From assembly GCA_002354635.1 (NCBI GenBank), contig DELZ01000001.1:421085-485084 (forward strand): a DNA stretch of 64,000 nucleotides. The letters run 5' to 3'. Below are positions 45,136 through 54,008 of this stretch, piece after piece (position 1 is the first letter of the stretch; the number at the start of each line of letters is the position of its first letter). The position numbers were made by a program, and so were the translations under genes. The DNA is from Sphingomonadales bacterium UBA2683. Its GTDB lineage: Bacteria; Pseudomonadota; Alphaproteobacteria; Sphingomonadales; Sphingomonadaceae. The notes beneath the pieces are model-generated. The model saw only the letters and a program-made list of their open reading frames with translations. It was not told the DNA's origin and searched no databases.

Positions 45136-45261
45136 GGATTGCTTGATGGAGACAAGCGCTTCGGCAAACGGGCCGGGGCCATCCGTCGCAACAGATGAAT
45201 CATTCACCGCAAACGGTCATTTTCCCCCTGTTCAGACAGCGGTGCCCGGTTAGAAGGATTT

Positions 45262-46386
45262 ATGAACATTCCAACAGCAGGCAGTCGACATATCTTAAGG
45301 CATTTTCGGCATATAGGAATGATATTGCTGTCCGTCAGCTTGACCGCCTGTGTGTCTGCGCCCAACCGTCCGCAACCTCAGCAGGCCAAGGCGCCACCGC
45401 CGATATATCAGAATCGGCCGCCGTCCGGACCGACGCGCATCGACGCGGCGCGTGAACAGCCCAATCCTGCTCTGGTCCGGGAAATCCAGGAACTTTGGCG
45501 GACGTTTCCGGGCAAGACCGGCATCGCCGTCAAGCGGATCGACGGGGAATGGGAATTCGGGTTCCGGTCTGATGAATTATTTCCCCAGCAGAGCGTCTCC
45601 AAGCTTTGGGTAGCGATGACCCTGCTCGACAAGGTCGACCAGGGCAAGGCATCGCTGTCCGACGCAATTCGCATTGGCAAGGACGACCTGACAGTCTTCC
45701 ATCAACCGATGGCAGCGGAAGTGCAACGGAACGGCGCGGTTACCAAAAGCGTCTATACATTGCTGGAGATGGCGCTGGCGAGCAGCGACAACACAGCAAA
45801 TGACGCCTTGCTTCGTCATGCCGGCGGACCCGAAGCCGTCCGGAGCTTTGTCGCCAAGAACTCGCTCGGAAAAATTCGCTTCGGACCCGGCGAGCGATTG
45901 TTGCAAAGCGGCATTGCCGGGATGGAGTGGAAGCAGGACCTGTCCTACGGTCGGACATTCTATGCCGCCCGCGCCAGAATCCCGGTCGAGCAGCGGCGGC
46001 AATCACTTGATGCCTATCTCGCCGATCCCGTCGACGGTGCCAGCCCGATTGCAATCGCCCGCGCTCTCGACAAACTGGCCCGCGGCACGCTGCTCTCCGT
46101 CAATTCAACCAAATTGCTGCAATCGATATTGAAACGCACGCGCAGCGGCCCGAACCGGCTGAAGGCGGGCGTGCCCTCAGGATGGGAATTTCTGCACAAA
46201 ACCGGAACCGGGCAAGTGCTGGGCCCCGTTGCAACCGGGTATAATGATATTGGCATCATGACCGCGCCGGACGGCACGCGCTATGCGGTGGTTGTGATGC
46301 TGGGCGATACGACCGCCTCGATTCCCGAGCGCATGCGCCTGATGCAGGCGGTGACCCGGGCCGTGGGCCGCTATCACCCGGGCTAA
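45262..46386 (+). CDS. Class A beta-lactamase-like serine hydrolase, lipoprotein
   Basis: 374 residues. Lipobox LTAC follows a hydrophobic leader, so probably membrane-tethered in the periplasm. Serine-hydrolase motifs of class A enzymes are in order: SVSK (Ser111), SSDNTAND (SDN loop), and KTGTG near the end. The omega-loop Glu of typical class A enzymes is not obvious, so penicillin hydrolysis is uncertain; it could be a murein-related hydrolase or acylated binder. AAGGA precedes ATG. Convergent with a small lipoprotein gene, 3 bp apart. Confidence 0.85.
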   Translation: MNIPTAGSRHILRHFRHIGMILLSVSLTACVSAPNRPQPQQAKAPPPIYQNRPPSGPTRIDAAREQPNPALVREIQELWRTFPGKTGIAVKRIDGEWEFGFRSDELFPQQSVSKLWVAMTLLDKVDQGKASLSDAIRIGKDDLTVFHQPMAAEVQRNGAVTKSVYTLLEMALASSDNTANDALLRHAGGPEAVRSFVAKNSLGKIRFGPGERLLQSGIAGMEWKQDLSYGRTFYAARARIPVEQRRQSLDAYLADPVDGASPIAIARALDKLARGTLLSVNSTKLLQSILKRTRSGPNRLKAGVPSGWEFLHKTGTGQVLGPVATGYNDIGIMTAPDGTRYAVVVMLGDTTASIPERMRLMQAVTRAVGRYHPG

Positions 46387-46389
46387 CGC

Positions 46390-46584
46390 CTATTCGCTGG
46401 CAGCTGGCTCGGCATTCTGATTCTCGATCGAAGGCGGCGGTGCATTGCGTTCGTCAAGCATTTCTGCCGCTTCATCCAGCGCCTTGGCTTCGCCGACGGT
46501 GACGCCGCCGGGGCCTGGATCGTTCTGGGCCGGGCCGCAGGCGACCAGTCCGGTCATAATCGCGACACTGAACAGGTTTCTCAT
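46390..46584 (-). CDS. Small lipoprotein
   Basis: 64 residues: short signal peptide with lipobox LVAC, then a Pro/Gly/Glu-rich 45-residue tail without recognisable fold. GGAG upstream of ATG 46584. Lies between a terminator and the beta-lactamase-like gene's end. No function known. Confidence 0.7.
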   Translation of the reverse strand: MRNLFSVAIMTGLVACGPAQNDPGPGGVTVGEAKALDEAAEMLDERNAPPPSIENQNAEPAASE

Positions 46585-46621
46585 GACTTCTCCATAAAAG
46601 CTATTCCGCCTGGACCAAAGA

Positions 46622-46657
46622 CAAAAAAAAGGGCCGTCCGAGGACCGCCCTTTTTCT
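46622..46657 (-). terminator. Intrinsic terminator after the Ala/Glu-rich lipoprotein
   Basis: Read on the minus strand: 9-bp stem GGGCGGTCC / GGACGGCCC (one mismatch) followed by eight T. Runs of A/T on both sides. Confidence 0.75.
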
Positions 46658-46674
46658 TAAAAGAATCAGAAAGC

Positions 46675-46950
46675 TTATTCAGCTGCTTCTTTAACAGCAT
46701 CTGCAGCTTCACCAGCGGCATCAGCAGCTTCGTTAGCAGCATCAGCGGCTTCTTCGGTTGCTTCTACAGCAGCTTCGCCCATGGCGTCTGCAGTGCCTTC
46801 AGCAGCATCCATGGCATCATCAGCGGCTTCTTCAGCGGTTGCTTCGGTGCCTGCTGCGTCTTCTGCGCCAGCTTCAGCATTGTCAGCGCCGGAACATGCG
46901 GCCAGGCCGAGTGCAGCGGCGAAAACGATTGACGTTGTAACTTTTTTCAT
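46675..46950 (-). CDS. Ala/Glu/Asp-rich low-complexity lipoprotein
   Basis: 91 residues: signal peptide with lipobox LAAC, then about 70 residues almost only A, E, D, T, G, N and M in repeats of the type EAADAA. Predicted to be a long amphipathic or disordered helix hanging from the membrane, resembling small stress-related lipoproteins and LEA-like proteins in composition. The DNA shows matching GCTTC/AGCAG repeats, so slippage may change its length. Followed by an intrinsic terminator. Function unknown. Confidence 0.8.
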   Translation of the reverse strand: MKKVTTSIVFAAALGLAACSGADNAEAGAEDAAGTEATAEEAADDAMDAAEGTADAMGEAAVEATEEAADAANEAADAAGEAADAVKEAAE

Positions 46951-47144
46951 TGGGATAACCCTCTATTATATTCCTCAAAAACCACACAGGCCGGAAGTAC
47001 TTTGCCTCCTTCGGCCTGCGGTGCGTATCTTTAGCGATATCCCGTAATGAACGCAATGAAGAACCTGTTCAGCCACTTTCCTGAATTGGGAATTGTAGCG
47101 GATCGGTGCTCTCCGACAAAAGCCGAATGGCAAAATCTAGCTGA

Positions 47145-47173
47145 TTGACCAGATATAAAGATTTCTTTATATA
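47145..47173 (+). promoter_or_regulatory. Promoter and operator palindrome of the met operon
   Basis: TTGACC (47145-47150) and TATATA (47168-47173) are exactly 17 bp apart, a very good sigma-70 promoter. A perfect dyad ATATAAAGA-TT-TCTTTATAT (47153-47172) fills the spacer and overlaps the -10. ATG of the ArsR-methyltransferase gene is 11 bp after the -10, so its mRNA would be leaderless or nearly so. A bound dimeric ArsR-type repressor here would block RNA polymerase; this predicts autorepression. Confidence 0.65.
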
Positions 47174-47183
47174 GGCTTTTGTC

Positions 47184-48203
47184 ATGGACGATATATTGAA
47201 CATTTTCAGGGCGCTCGCCGACCCGACCCGTTTGCGAATCATGCTGTTGCTGCAAAAGATGGAACTGGCGGTCGGCGAGCTCGCCCAGATTCTCAACCAG
47301 AGTCAGCCGCGCATCTCCCGGCACATAAGAATTCTGGACGAGGCCGGACTGGCGGAGCGTCGCAAGGAAGGCAGCTGGGTGTTTCTGAAGCCCGGGCCAG
47401 CGGTCGAGCTGGAAATACTGAGGCGCGTTTTTCGATCAACGAAGGTCGCGAAATCGGAGCAAGCGATGCAGGACCAGGCGCAGCTGTCGCTGGTCCGCAA
47501 CGCGCGTGCCGAAATGGCGGAACGCTATTTTGCCGCGCATGCCGATCAATGGGATGCGATTCGGTCCTTGCATCTGCCGGAGGCCGAGGTCGAGCGCGCG
47601 ATGCTTGCGCTGCTCAAGGACGCGCGCCTAGGCAAGATGCTGGATATCGGGACCGGCACGGGGCGGATGGTCGAACTTTTCGGCGCCGCGGCGCAATCTA
47701 TCATCGCGATCGACAACAGCCCCGAAATGTTGCGGCTGGCGCGCGCGAAGCTGCTCGAAAGCGAGAGCGCCAACGGATCGAACCTGATCAAGAAGACCGA
47801 ACTGAAACAGGGCGACTTCAACAATCTGCCGCTGGCCAATGGTGCGGTGGACAGCGCCATTCTCCATCAGGTCCTGCATTATGCGCAACATCCCGAGGCC
47901 GTTCTGGCGGAAGTGTCGCGGGTCCTGAAATCCAACGGCATCGTTTTGATTGCCGATTTTGCTGCCCATGATCGGGAAAATCTGCGGACGGAACATGCGC
48001 ATGCACGGCTTGGCTTCAGCGATGAAAGCATCAAACACTGGCTTGCCGCATCGAAGCTCGAACTCGTCCAGACCCGGACTCTGGACGGCGGCGAGCTGAC
48101 GGTAAAGATCTGGGTTGCCAGAAAACCCGCCATTCCAAGCCTGCATCCCGACGCCGACGCGTTGCCCTCCCGAACCGATAATTTGAAAAGAGCATCAGCA
48201 TGA
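47184..48203 (+). CDS. ArsR-type regulator fused to SAM methyltransferase domain
   Basis: 339 residues. N-terminal ArsR/SmtB winged helix (about 1-85: ALADPTRLRIMLLLQ, LNQSQPRISRHIRIL, RRKEGSWVFLKPG); no Cys metal-site (ELCVCDL-type) motif is present, so metal sensing is unlikely. C-terminal class I methyltransferase (about 140-300: MLDIGTGTGRMVELFG, NNLPLANGAVDSAILHQVLHYA). Stop overlaps metF start (ATGA), so it is in the metF-metH operon. The methyltransferase fold may sense SAM or SAH, analogous to SahR-type regulators; this is inference. Confidence 0.9.
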   Translation: MDDILNIFRALADPTRLRIMLLLQKMELAVGELAQILNQSQPRISRHIRILDEAGLAERRKEGSWVFLKPGPAVELEILRRVFRSTKVAKSEQAMQDQAQLSLVRNARAEMAERYFAAHADQWDAIRSLHLPEAEVERAMLALLKDARLGKMLDIGTGTGRMVELFGAAAQSIIAIDNSPEMLRLARAKLLESESANGSNLIKKTELKQGDFNNLPLANGAVDSAILHQVLHYAQHPEAVLAEVSRVLKSNGIVLIADFAAHDRENLRTEHAHARLGFSDESIKHWLAASKLELVQTRTLDGGELTVKIWVARKPAIPSLHPDADALPSRTDNLKRASA

Positions 48204-49156
48204 CAAATCCAACAAGGCCGCTGGCGCTCAGCGAGCTCGAAGAAGCCAAGCGCGCGCTCGATGTTCCGCTGTTTGCGGGACTGAACGGGGATGCAGATGT
48301 CTCTTTTGAATTTTTTCCACCCAAGTCCGAAAAGATGGAGCGAACCCTGTGGGACAGCGTGGTAACACTCGAGCCGCTCAGCCCGCGGTTTGTTTCGGTG
48401 ACCTACGGGGCCGGCGGCACGACCCGCGAACGCACCCATGCAACGGTTGCCAGAATTGCCAGGGAAACCAAGATCCCGGCTGCGGCGCATCTGACCTGTG
48501 TCGGTGCCAGCAAGGCGGAAATCGCAGACGTGGCCAGATCCTATTGGGAAGCAGGGGTTCGCCATATCGTTGCCCTGCGCGGCGATCCACCGACAGAAGG
48601 CCAGGCGTTCGAACCGCACCCGCAGGGCTATGCCAGCGCCGCCGAACTGGTGAAAGGCCTGACGGATATTGCGCCGTTTGAAATATCGGTGGCCGCTTAT
48701 CCGGAAACCCATCCCGAAGCCGATTGCCCGCAAAGCGATCTCGACAATCTGAAGCGCAAGCTCGATGCAGGCGCGAGCCGGGCCATCACCCAGTTTTTCT
48801 TCACCCCCGAGGCCTTTTTCCGTTTCCGCGATGCCGCGACCGCGGCCGGTATCGACGCGGAACTCGTTCCCGGCATCCTGCCGGTCTCCAATGTCGCCCA
48901 GACCCGCAAGTTCGCGGGCATGTGCGGCGCGGAAATCCCGCCCTGGATGAATGATCTGTTCGAAGGCCTGGACGACCATCCCTCCGCCCGGCAATTGATC
49001 GCGGCCACCGTGGCGGCGGAACTGTGCCGCAAGCTTTACGCCGGCGGCGTTCGCCAGTTCCATTTCTACACGCTCAACCGGGCTGAACTCAGCTACGCCA
49101 TTTGCCATTTGCTGGGCAAGCGCCCCACCGGCAACCGACAGGAGAAAGCGGCATGA
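48200..49156 (+). CDS. metF: 5,10-methylenetetrahydrofolate reductase
   Basis: 318-residue FAD enzyme making 5-methyl-THF, the methyl donor for methionine synthase. Motifs: VSFEFFPPKSEKME, VTYGAGGTTRERTH, RHIVALRGDPP, ISVAAYPETHPEA, TQFFFTPEAFFRF. Overlaps both its neighbours by 4 bp (ATGA), so translation is coupled with the regulator and metH. Confidence 0.96.
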   Translation: MTNPTRPLALSELEEAKRALDVPLFAGLNGDADVSFEFFPPKSEKMERTLWDSVVTLEPLSPRFVSVTYGAGGTTRERTHATVARIARETKIPAAAHLTCVGASKAEIADVARSYWEAGVRHIVALRGDPPTEGQAFEPHPQGYASAAELVKGLTDIAPFEISVAAYPETHPEADCPQSDLDNLKRKLDAGASRAITQFFFTPEAFFRFRDAATAAGIDAELVPGILPVSNVAQTRKFAGMCGAEIPPWMNDLFEGLDDHPSARQLIAATVAAELCRKLYAGGVRQFHFYTLNRAELSYAICHLLGKRPTGNRQEKAA

Positions 49157-50202
49157 CCACAGCGCGTGAAAAACTGCAGCAACTCGCCGCAGAACGCATA
49201 TTGGTGTTTGATGGCGGCTATGGCACGGCGATCCAGAACTATCGGCTGGGAGAAGACGATTATCGCGGCAGTCTCGACCTCACCGATGACCAGAAGGGCA
49301 ATAATGACCTGCTCAGCCTGACCCGCCCGGACATCATTGAAGCAATCCACACGTCCTATCTCGAAGCCGGCGCGGATATTATTGAAACCAATACATTCAG
49401 TTCCACCGTGATCAGCCAGGCCGACTATAGCTGCGAGCATCTCGTGCGCGACCTGAACGTCAGGTCGGCGGAAATCGCGCGCGCCGCCTGTGACAAGGCG
49501 GAAGCCAAGGACGGCCGGCCGCGTTTTGTCGCCGGTTCCATCGGTCCGACCAACAAGACGCTGTCCCTGTCCCCCGATGTCAACGACCCCGGTTTTCGGG
49601 AGATTGACTATGACTATCTGAAGGGTGTCTATCGCGAGCAATGCGATGCGCTGATCGAAGGCGGCGTCGACTTTCTGCTGATCGAGACGATATTCGACAC
49701 GCTCAACGCCAAATGTGCCGGCATGGCGGCAATGGAAGCCGCCGAGGCGAGCGGCCGCGATGTGCCGCTGATGATCTCGATGACCCTGACCGACCTGTCC
49801 GGCCGTAATCTGTCGGGCCATACGGTCGAGGCCTTCTGGCATGCCGTCCGGCACCTGAAACCGCTGACCATCGGTCTCAACTGCTCGTTCGGCGCGGACC
49901 AGCTCCGGCCGCATCTGGCGATGTTGGCGAAGGAAGCGGATGCCCTGATCATGGCCTATCCCAACGCCGGCCTGCCCAATGATCTCGGCGAATATGACGA
50001 AATGCCGGAAGAGACCGCAGAACTGATCGGCGACTGGCTGAAAGATCGCCTGGTCAATATTGTCGGTGGCTGCTGCGGCACGACGCCGGACCATATTGCT
50101 GCCATTGCTGCGGCCGTGGCGGAACAGGAGCCACGCCAGATACCCGGCATCACGGTCCGTACCCGCCTGTCAGGGCTGGAACCGTTTACCATGGCGGCCT
50201 GA
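49153..50202 (+). CDS. metH: Methionine synthase, homocysteine-binding N-terminal part
   Basis: 349 residues carrying only the homocysteine-binding TIM barrel of cobalamin-dependent methionine synthase. Zinc ligands are visible in LNCSFG and GGCCGTTPDHI. The other domains are on a separate gene 102 bp downstream (50305-52920). Start at ATG 49153, overlapping the metF stop. As separate parts are standard in sphingomonads and relatives, this is a split gene, not a frameshift. Confidence 0.94.
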   Translation: MTTAREKLQQLAAERILVFDGGYGTAIQNYRLGEDDYRGSLDLTDDQKGNNDLLSLTRPDIIEAIHTSYLEAGADIIETNTFSSTVISQADYSCEHLVRDLNVRSAEIARAACDKAEAKDGRPRFVAGSIGPTNKTLSLSPDVNDPGFREIDYDYLKGVYREQCDALIEGGVDFLLIETIFDTLNAKCAGMAAMEAAEASGRDVPLMISMTLTDLSGRNLSGHTVEAFWHAVRHLKPLTIGLNCSFGADQLRPHLAMLAKEADALIMAYPNAGLPNDLGEYDEMPEETAELIGDWLKDRLVNIVGGCCGTTPDHIAAIAAAVAEQEPRQIPGITVRTRLSGLEPFTMAA

Positions 50203-50304
50203 ACCGTCCACACAAGCTTTCGCTTCGCGCGCCACGCGACAAGAACGGCGCAAACATATTTGTCTCCCGGAATAGCCCGGACCAACGGATACCATCGCAA
50301 TAAT

Positions 50305-52920
50305 ATGACCAAGACCTCTTCCACCAATTTCGTCAATATCGGTGAACGCACCAACGTCACCGGCTCGGCGCGCTTCAAGAAGCTCATCCTCAACGATGAC
50401 TATGAGGCCGCCGTCGAAGTCGCGCGCCAGCAGGTCGAAAACGGCGCGCAGGTGATCGATATCAACATGGACGAGGGCCTGCTCGACGCGCATCACGCGA
50501 TGACCACCTTTCTCAAGCTGATCTCTGCCGAACCCGATATCGCCCGCGTGCCGGTGATGATCGACAGCAGCAAATGGTCGGTGATCGAGGCGGGGCTGAA
50601 ATGCGTGTCCGGCAAGCCGATTGTCAACAGCATCTCGATGAAGGAAGGCGAGGAAGAGTTTCTGAAGCACGCCCGCAAGTGCATGGCCTATGGTGCCGCC
50701 GTCGTCGTCATGGCCTTTGACGAGACCGGACAGGCGGATACCAAGGAGCGCAAAGTCGAGATTTGCGAGCGGGCCTACAAGCTGCTGACCGGCATCGGCT
50801 TCCCGCCGGAAGACATCATCTTCGATCCCAATGTGTTTGCGATTGCCACCGGCATCGACGAACATCGCCGCTACGGCATCGATTTTATCGAGGCGACGCG
50901 GGAAATCCGAAAGCGCTGCCCGCATGTCCATATCTCCGGCGGCCTGTCCAACCTGTCGTTCAGCTTTCGCGGCAACGAGCCGGTGCGCAAGGCGATGCAC
51001 AGCGTCTTTCTCTATCATGCGATTCCCGCTGGTATGGACATGGCGATCGTCAACGCCGGCCAGCTGGATATCTACGATGATATCGACCCCGAGCTGCGCG
51101 AGCTCTGCGAAGATGTGATCTTCGACCGCCGCGACGACGCCACCGACAGGCTGATCACGCTGGCGGAAAAATTCCGCGGCACCGACGAGGTCGCCGAAAA
51201 GGCGGCAGCGGAATGGCGTGGCTATGAAGTGCACAAACGGCTGGAGCATGCGCTGGTCAAGGGTATCGACGCGCATATTGTCGACGATACCGAGGAAATG
51301 CGCGTCGCGGTCAAGGATCGCGGCGGCCGGCCGATCGAGGTGATCGAGGGGCCGTTGATGGACGGCATGAATATCGTCGGCGACCTGTTCGGGTCGGGCA
51401 AGATGTTCCTGCCGCAGGTGGTCAAGTCGGCGCGGGTGATGAAAAAGGCGGTCGCCCATCTGTTTCCCTATATCGAGGCGGAAAAGGACGAAAAGGCCAA
51501 GGGCAAGGGCAAGATCATCATGGCCACGGTCAAGGGCGACGTGCACGATATCGGCAAGAATATCGTCGGCGTCGTGCTGCAGTGCAACGGCTTCGAGGTC
51601 ATCGATCTCGGGGTGATGGTGTCCTGGACCGACATCCTGAAGGCCGCCAATGAAAATGACGCGGACATCATCGGCCTGTCCGGGCTGATCACGCCGTCGC
51701 TGGATGAAATGGTTACGGTTGCCGAGGAAATGGAGCGGGCAAAAATGCAGATGCCGCTGCTAATCGGCGGCGCGACCACGTCCAAAACCCACACCGCTCT
51801 GCGCATCGAACCGGCCTATAGCGGCCCGACCATCCATGTGCTGGATGCGAGCCGCGCCGTCGGTGTCGCCTCCCAGCTGGTCAGCGACACCCAGGCGACC
51901 GGTTTCATCGCCAAGACCCGCGAGGACTATGAGCAGGTCCGCATTGCGCGGGCCGGAAAGACCGGCAAGAAACTGGCCACGCTGGGAGAGGCGCGCGCCA
52001 ATGCGGCGGAAATCGACATGGCGCTCAAGGCACCAGCGCCGGCCAAGCCGGGCCTGCATGTCTACGAGGACTGGGATCTGGGCGACCTGCGCGATTATAT
52101 CGACTGGACGCCGTTTTTCCGGGCCTGGGAACTGGCGGGCAATTATCCGGCCATCCTCACCGACAAGATTGTCGGCGAAAGCGCCAGCGACCTGTTCCGC
52201 GATGCGCAGGCGATGCTCGACACGATCATCGAAGAGAAATGGCTGACCGCAAAGGGCGTGGCCGGTCTCTGGCGGGCGCGACGGGAGGGCGACGATATAT
52301 TGGTCTCGCCGGAAAACGAGGAATTTTCGCTGCCGATGCTGCGCCAGCAGGTGGTCAAGCGCGGTGGCAAGGCAAACAACTGTCTCGCCGATTTCATCGA
52401 CAGCAATGATGACTGGATCGGCGGTTTCGCGGTCACCGCAGGCCATGGCATCGAAGAACATGTGCAGCGGTTCGAGATGGACAAGGACGACTATAACAGC
52501 ATCCTGCTAAAAGCGCTCGCCGACCGGCTGGCGGAAGCCTTTGCCGAACGTATGCACGCCCATGTGCGCCAGGATCTCTGGGGCTATGCCGCAGACGAGA
52601 AACTGAATAACCAGGACCTGATCCGGGAAAAATATCAGGGTATCCGCCCCGCCCCGGGCTATCCTGCCTGTCCCGACCACAGCCTGAAACCGATCCTGTT
52701 CGATATGCTCGATGCCACCGAAAATACCGGGATCGAGCTGACCAGCGGCTTTGCGATGACGCCGACTGCCGCGGTTTCGGGCTTCTATTTTGCCCATCCG
52801 CAGGCCGAATATTTCGGTGTCGCGCGGATCGGCGAGGACCAGGTGGAGGAATATGCGATCCGGCGCGGTGTCTCTGTCGACCAGGCGCGCCAGTGGCTGC
52901 GGCCCAATCTGAACGAATAA
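50305..52920 (+). CDS. metH: Methionine synthase, folate/cobalamin/activation part
   Basis: 871 residues covering the rest of MetH: folate (pterin)-binding barrel (about 10-290: NIGERTNVTGSARFKKL, DINMDEG), cap helices, cobalamin domain with DVHDIGKNIV (base-off ligand His near 414) and GLSGLITPSLDEM, and the reactivation domain (RPAPGYPACPDHSLK SAM site in part). Together with the upstream half it methylates homocysteine using 5-methyl-THF. Start ATG 50305 has only a weak ribosome binding site. Confidence 0.94.
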   Translation: MTKTSSTNFVNIGERTNVTGSARFKKLILNDDYEAAVEVARQQVENGAQVIDINMDEGLLDAHHAMTTFLKLISAEPDIARVPVMIDSSKWSVIEAGLKCVSGKPIVNSISMKEGEEEFLKHARKCMAYGAAVVVMAFDETGQADTKERKVEICERAYKLLTGIGFPPEDIIFDPNVFAIATGIDEHRRYGIDFIEATREIRKRCPHVHISGGLSNLSFSFRGNEPVRKAMHSVFLYHAIPAGMDMAIVNAGQLDIYDDIDPELRELCEDVIFDRRDDATDRLITLAEKFRGTDEVAEKAAAEWRGYEVHKRLEHALVKGIDAHIVDDTEEMRVAVKDRGGRPIEVIEGPLMDGMNIVGDLFGSGKMFLPQVVKSARVMKKAVAHLFPYIEAEKDEKAKGKGKIIMATVKGDVHDIGKNIVGVVLQCNGFEVIDLGVMVSWTDILKAANENDADIIGLSGLITPSLDEMVTVAEEMERAKMQMPLLIGGATTSKTHTALRIEPAYSGPTIHVLDASRAVGVASQLVSDTQATGFIAKTREDYEQVRIARAGKTGKKLATLGEARANAAEIDMALKAPAPAKPGLHVYEDWDLGDLRDYIDWTPFFRAWELAGNYPAILTDKIVGESASDLFRDAQAMLDTIIEEKWLTAKGVAGLWRARREGDDILVSPENEEFSLPMLRQQVVKRGGKANNCLADFIDSNDDWIGGFAVTAGHGIEEHVQRFEMDKDDYNSILLKALADRLAEAFAERMHAHVRQDLWGYAADEKLNNQDLIREKYQGIRPAPGYPACPDHSLKPILFDMLDATENTGIELTSGFAMTPTAAVSGFYFAHPQAEYFGVARIGEDQVEEYAIRRGVSVDQARQWLRPNLNE

Positions 52921-53053
52921 CCCAGCCAGATTAACCCGTTAACTTCTGTCGCTCAGCCTGAATTCATCTGGGACAGCTATAGCTTTGGGATTGTTTGACA
53001 TCGCCGCCGGCGATAATGACACTATCCGATACACTCGAGTCAGGATGACCGAA

Positions 53054-53998
53054 ATGACCTTCAAATCCCCGTTGATAGCGGCAATGCTCATGGCGACGGT
53101 CGCCGGAACCGCAGCCGGGGCCCAGCCCGGTCCGCCGTTTACGGTGAAGGAGACCGGAGCCACCTTTTCCCGCCTCGCGGATGCAGTCAAGGCGGTCGGC
53201 GGCAACAATGCGACGATCGTCATCGCTCCGGGCACCTATGGCGATTGTGCGGTGCAGACGGCGGGCCGGATCACCTACAAGGCTTCGGTCCCGGGCCGGA
53301 CGATCTTCGATGGCGGCATCTGCGAGGAAAAGGCGACACTGGTGCTGCGCGGCAAAGCAGCAACGGTTGACGGTATCATTTTCCAGAACCAGCGTGTTCC
53401 GGATGGTAACGGCGCCGGTATCCGGATCGAGCGTGGCGATCTCTATATCTACAACGCGATGTTCCGCAATGCCGAGGAAGGCATTTTGAGCGCCGACGAT
53501 CCGAGCGCGGAAATCGTAATCGACCGGTCGACCTTCCAGCGGCTCGGCCGCTGCGATCGCGGCCTGTCCTGCGCGCACAGCATCTATATCGGTGATTTCG
53601 GATCGCTGAAGGTGACCAACAGCCGGTTCGAGAAAGGCAGTGGTGGCCATTATGTCAAAAGCCGGGCGCCCCGCGCAACGATCACCAACAACAGTTTTGA
53701 CGACACTCAGGGCCGCACCACCAATTATATGATCGACCTGCCTGCAGGCGCCACCGGCGTGATCAGCGGCAACGTGTTCGTGCAGGGCCAGAACAAGGAA
53801 AACTGGAGCGCATTCATCGCCATCGCGGCCGAAGACAGGGACCACAGTTCCAACGGTCTGAATATCCACTCCAACAGCGCATCACTGGCCAAGGGTGTCC
53901 GGCGCAACACCTGGTTTGTCGCCGACTGGAGCGGCGACCAGCTCAGGATTGCGAACAACAGTCTCGGACAGGGCCTGACGCGCTACCAGCGACGGTAG
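53054..53998 (+). CDS. Exported right-handed beta-helix protein
   Basis: 314 residues from ATG 53054 (AGGA eight bases upstream; another ATG nine bases earlier). Signal peptide (cleavage near AGA-Q), then repeats of a parallel beta-helix: TFSRLADAVKAVGG, IVIAPGTYGDCAV, GIRIERGDLYIYNAMFRN, SLKVTNSRFEKGSGGHYVKS, ATITNNSFDD, IANNSLGQG. Folds of this type usually bind or cleave polysaccharide; no catalytic pattern stands out. Convergent with the alkaline phosphatase gene, 10 bp apart. Confidence 0.85.
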   Translation: MTFKSPLIAAMLMATVAGTAAGAQPGPPFTVKETGATFSRLADAVKAVGGNNATIVIAPGTYGDCAVQTAGRITYKASVPGRTIFDGGICEEKATLVLRGKAATVDGIIFQNQRVPDGNGAGIRIERGDLYIYNAMFRNAEEGILSADDPSAEIVIDRSTFQRLGRCDRGLSCAHSIYIGDFGSLKVTNSRFEKGSGGHYVKSRAPRATITNNSFDDTQGRTTNYMIDLPAGATGVISGNVFVQGQNKENWSAFIAIAAEDRDHSSNGLNIHSNSASLAKGVRRNTWFVADWSGDQLRIANNSLGQGLTRYQRR

Positions 53999-54008
53999 CA
54001 GCGCCGCA

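Noticed and set aside
50170..51546. 458-codon open frame opposite the large metH gene
   Set aside because: Shadow; low-complexity His/Asp-rich product.
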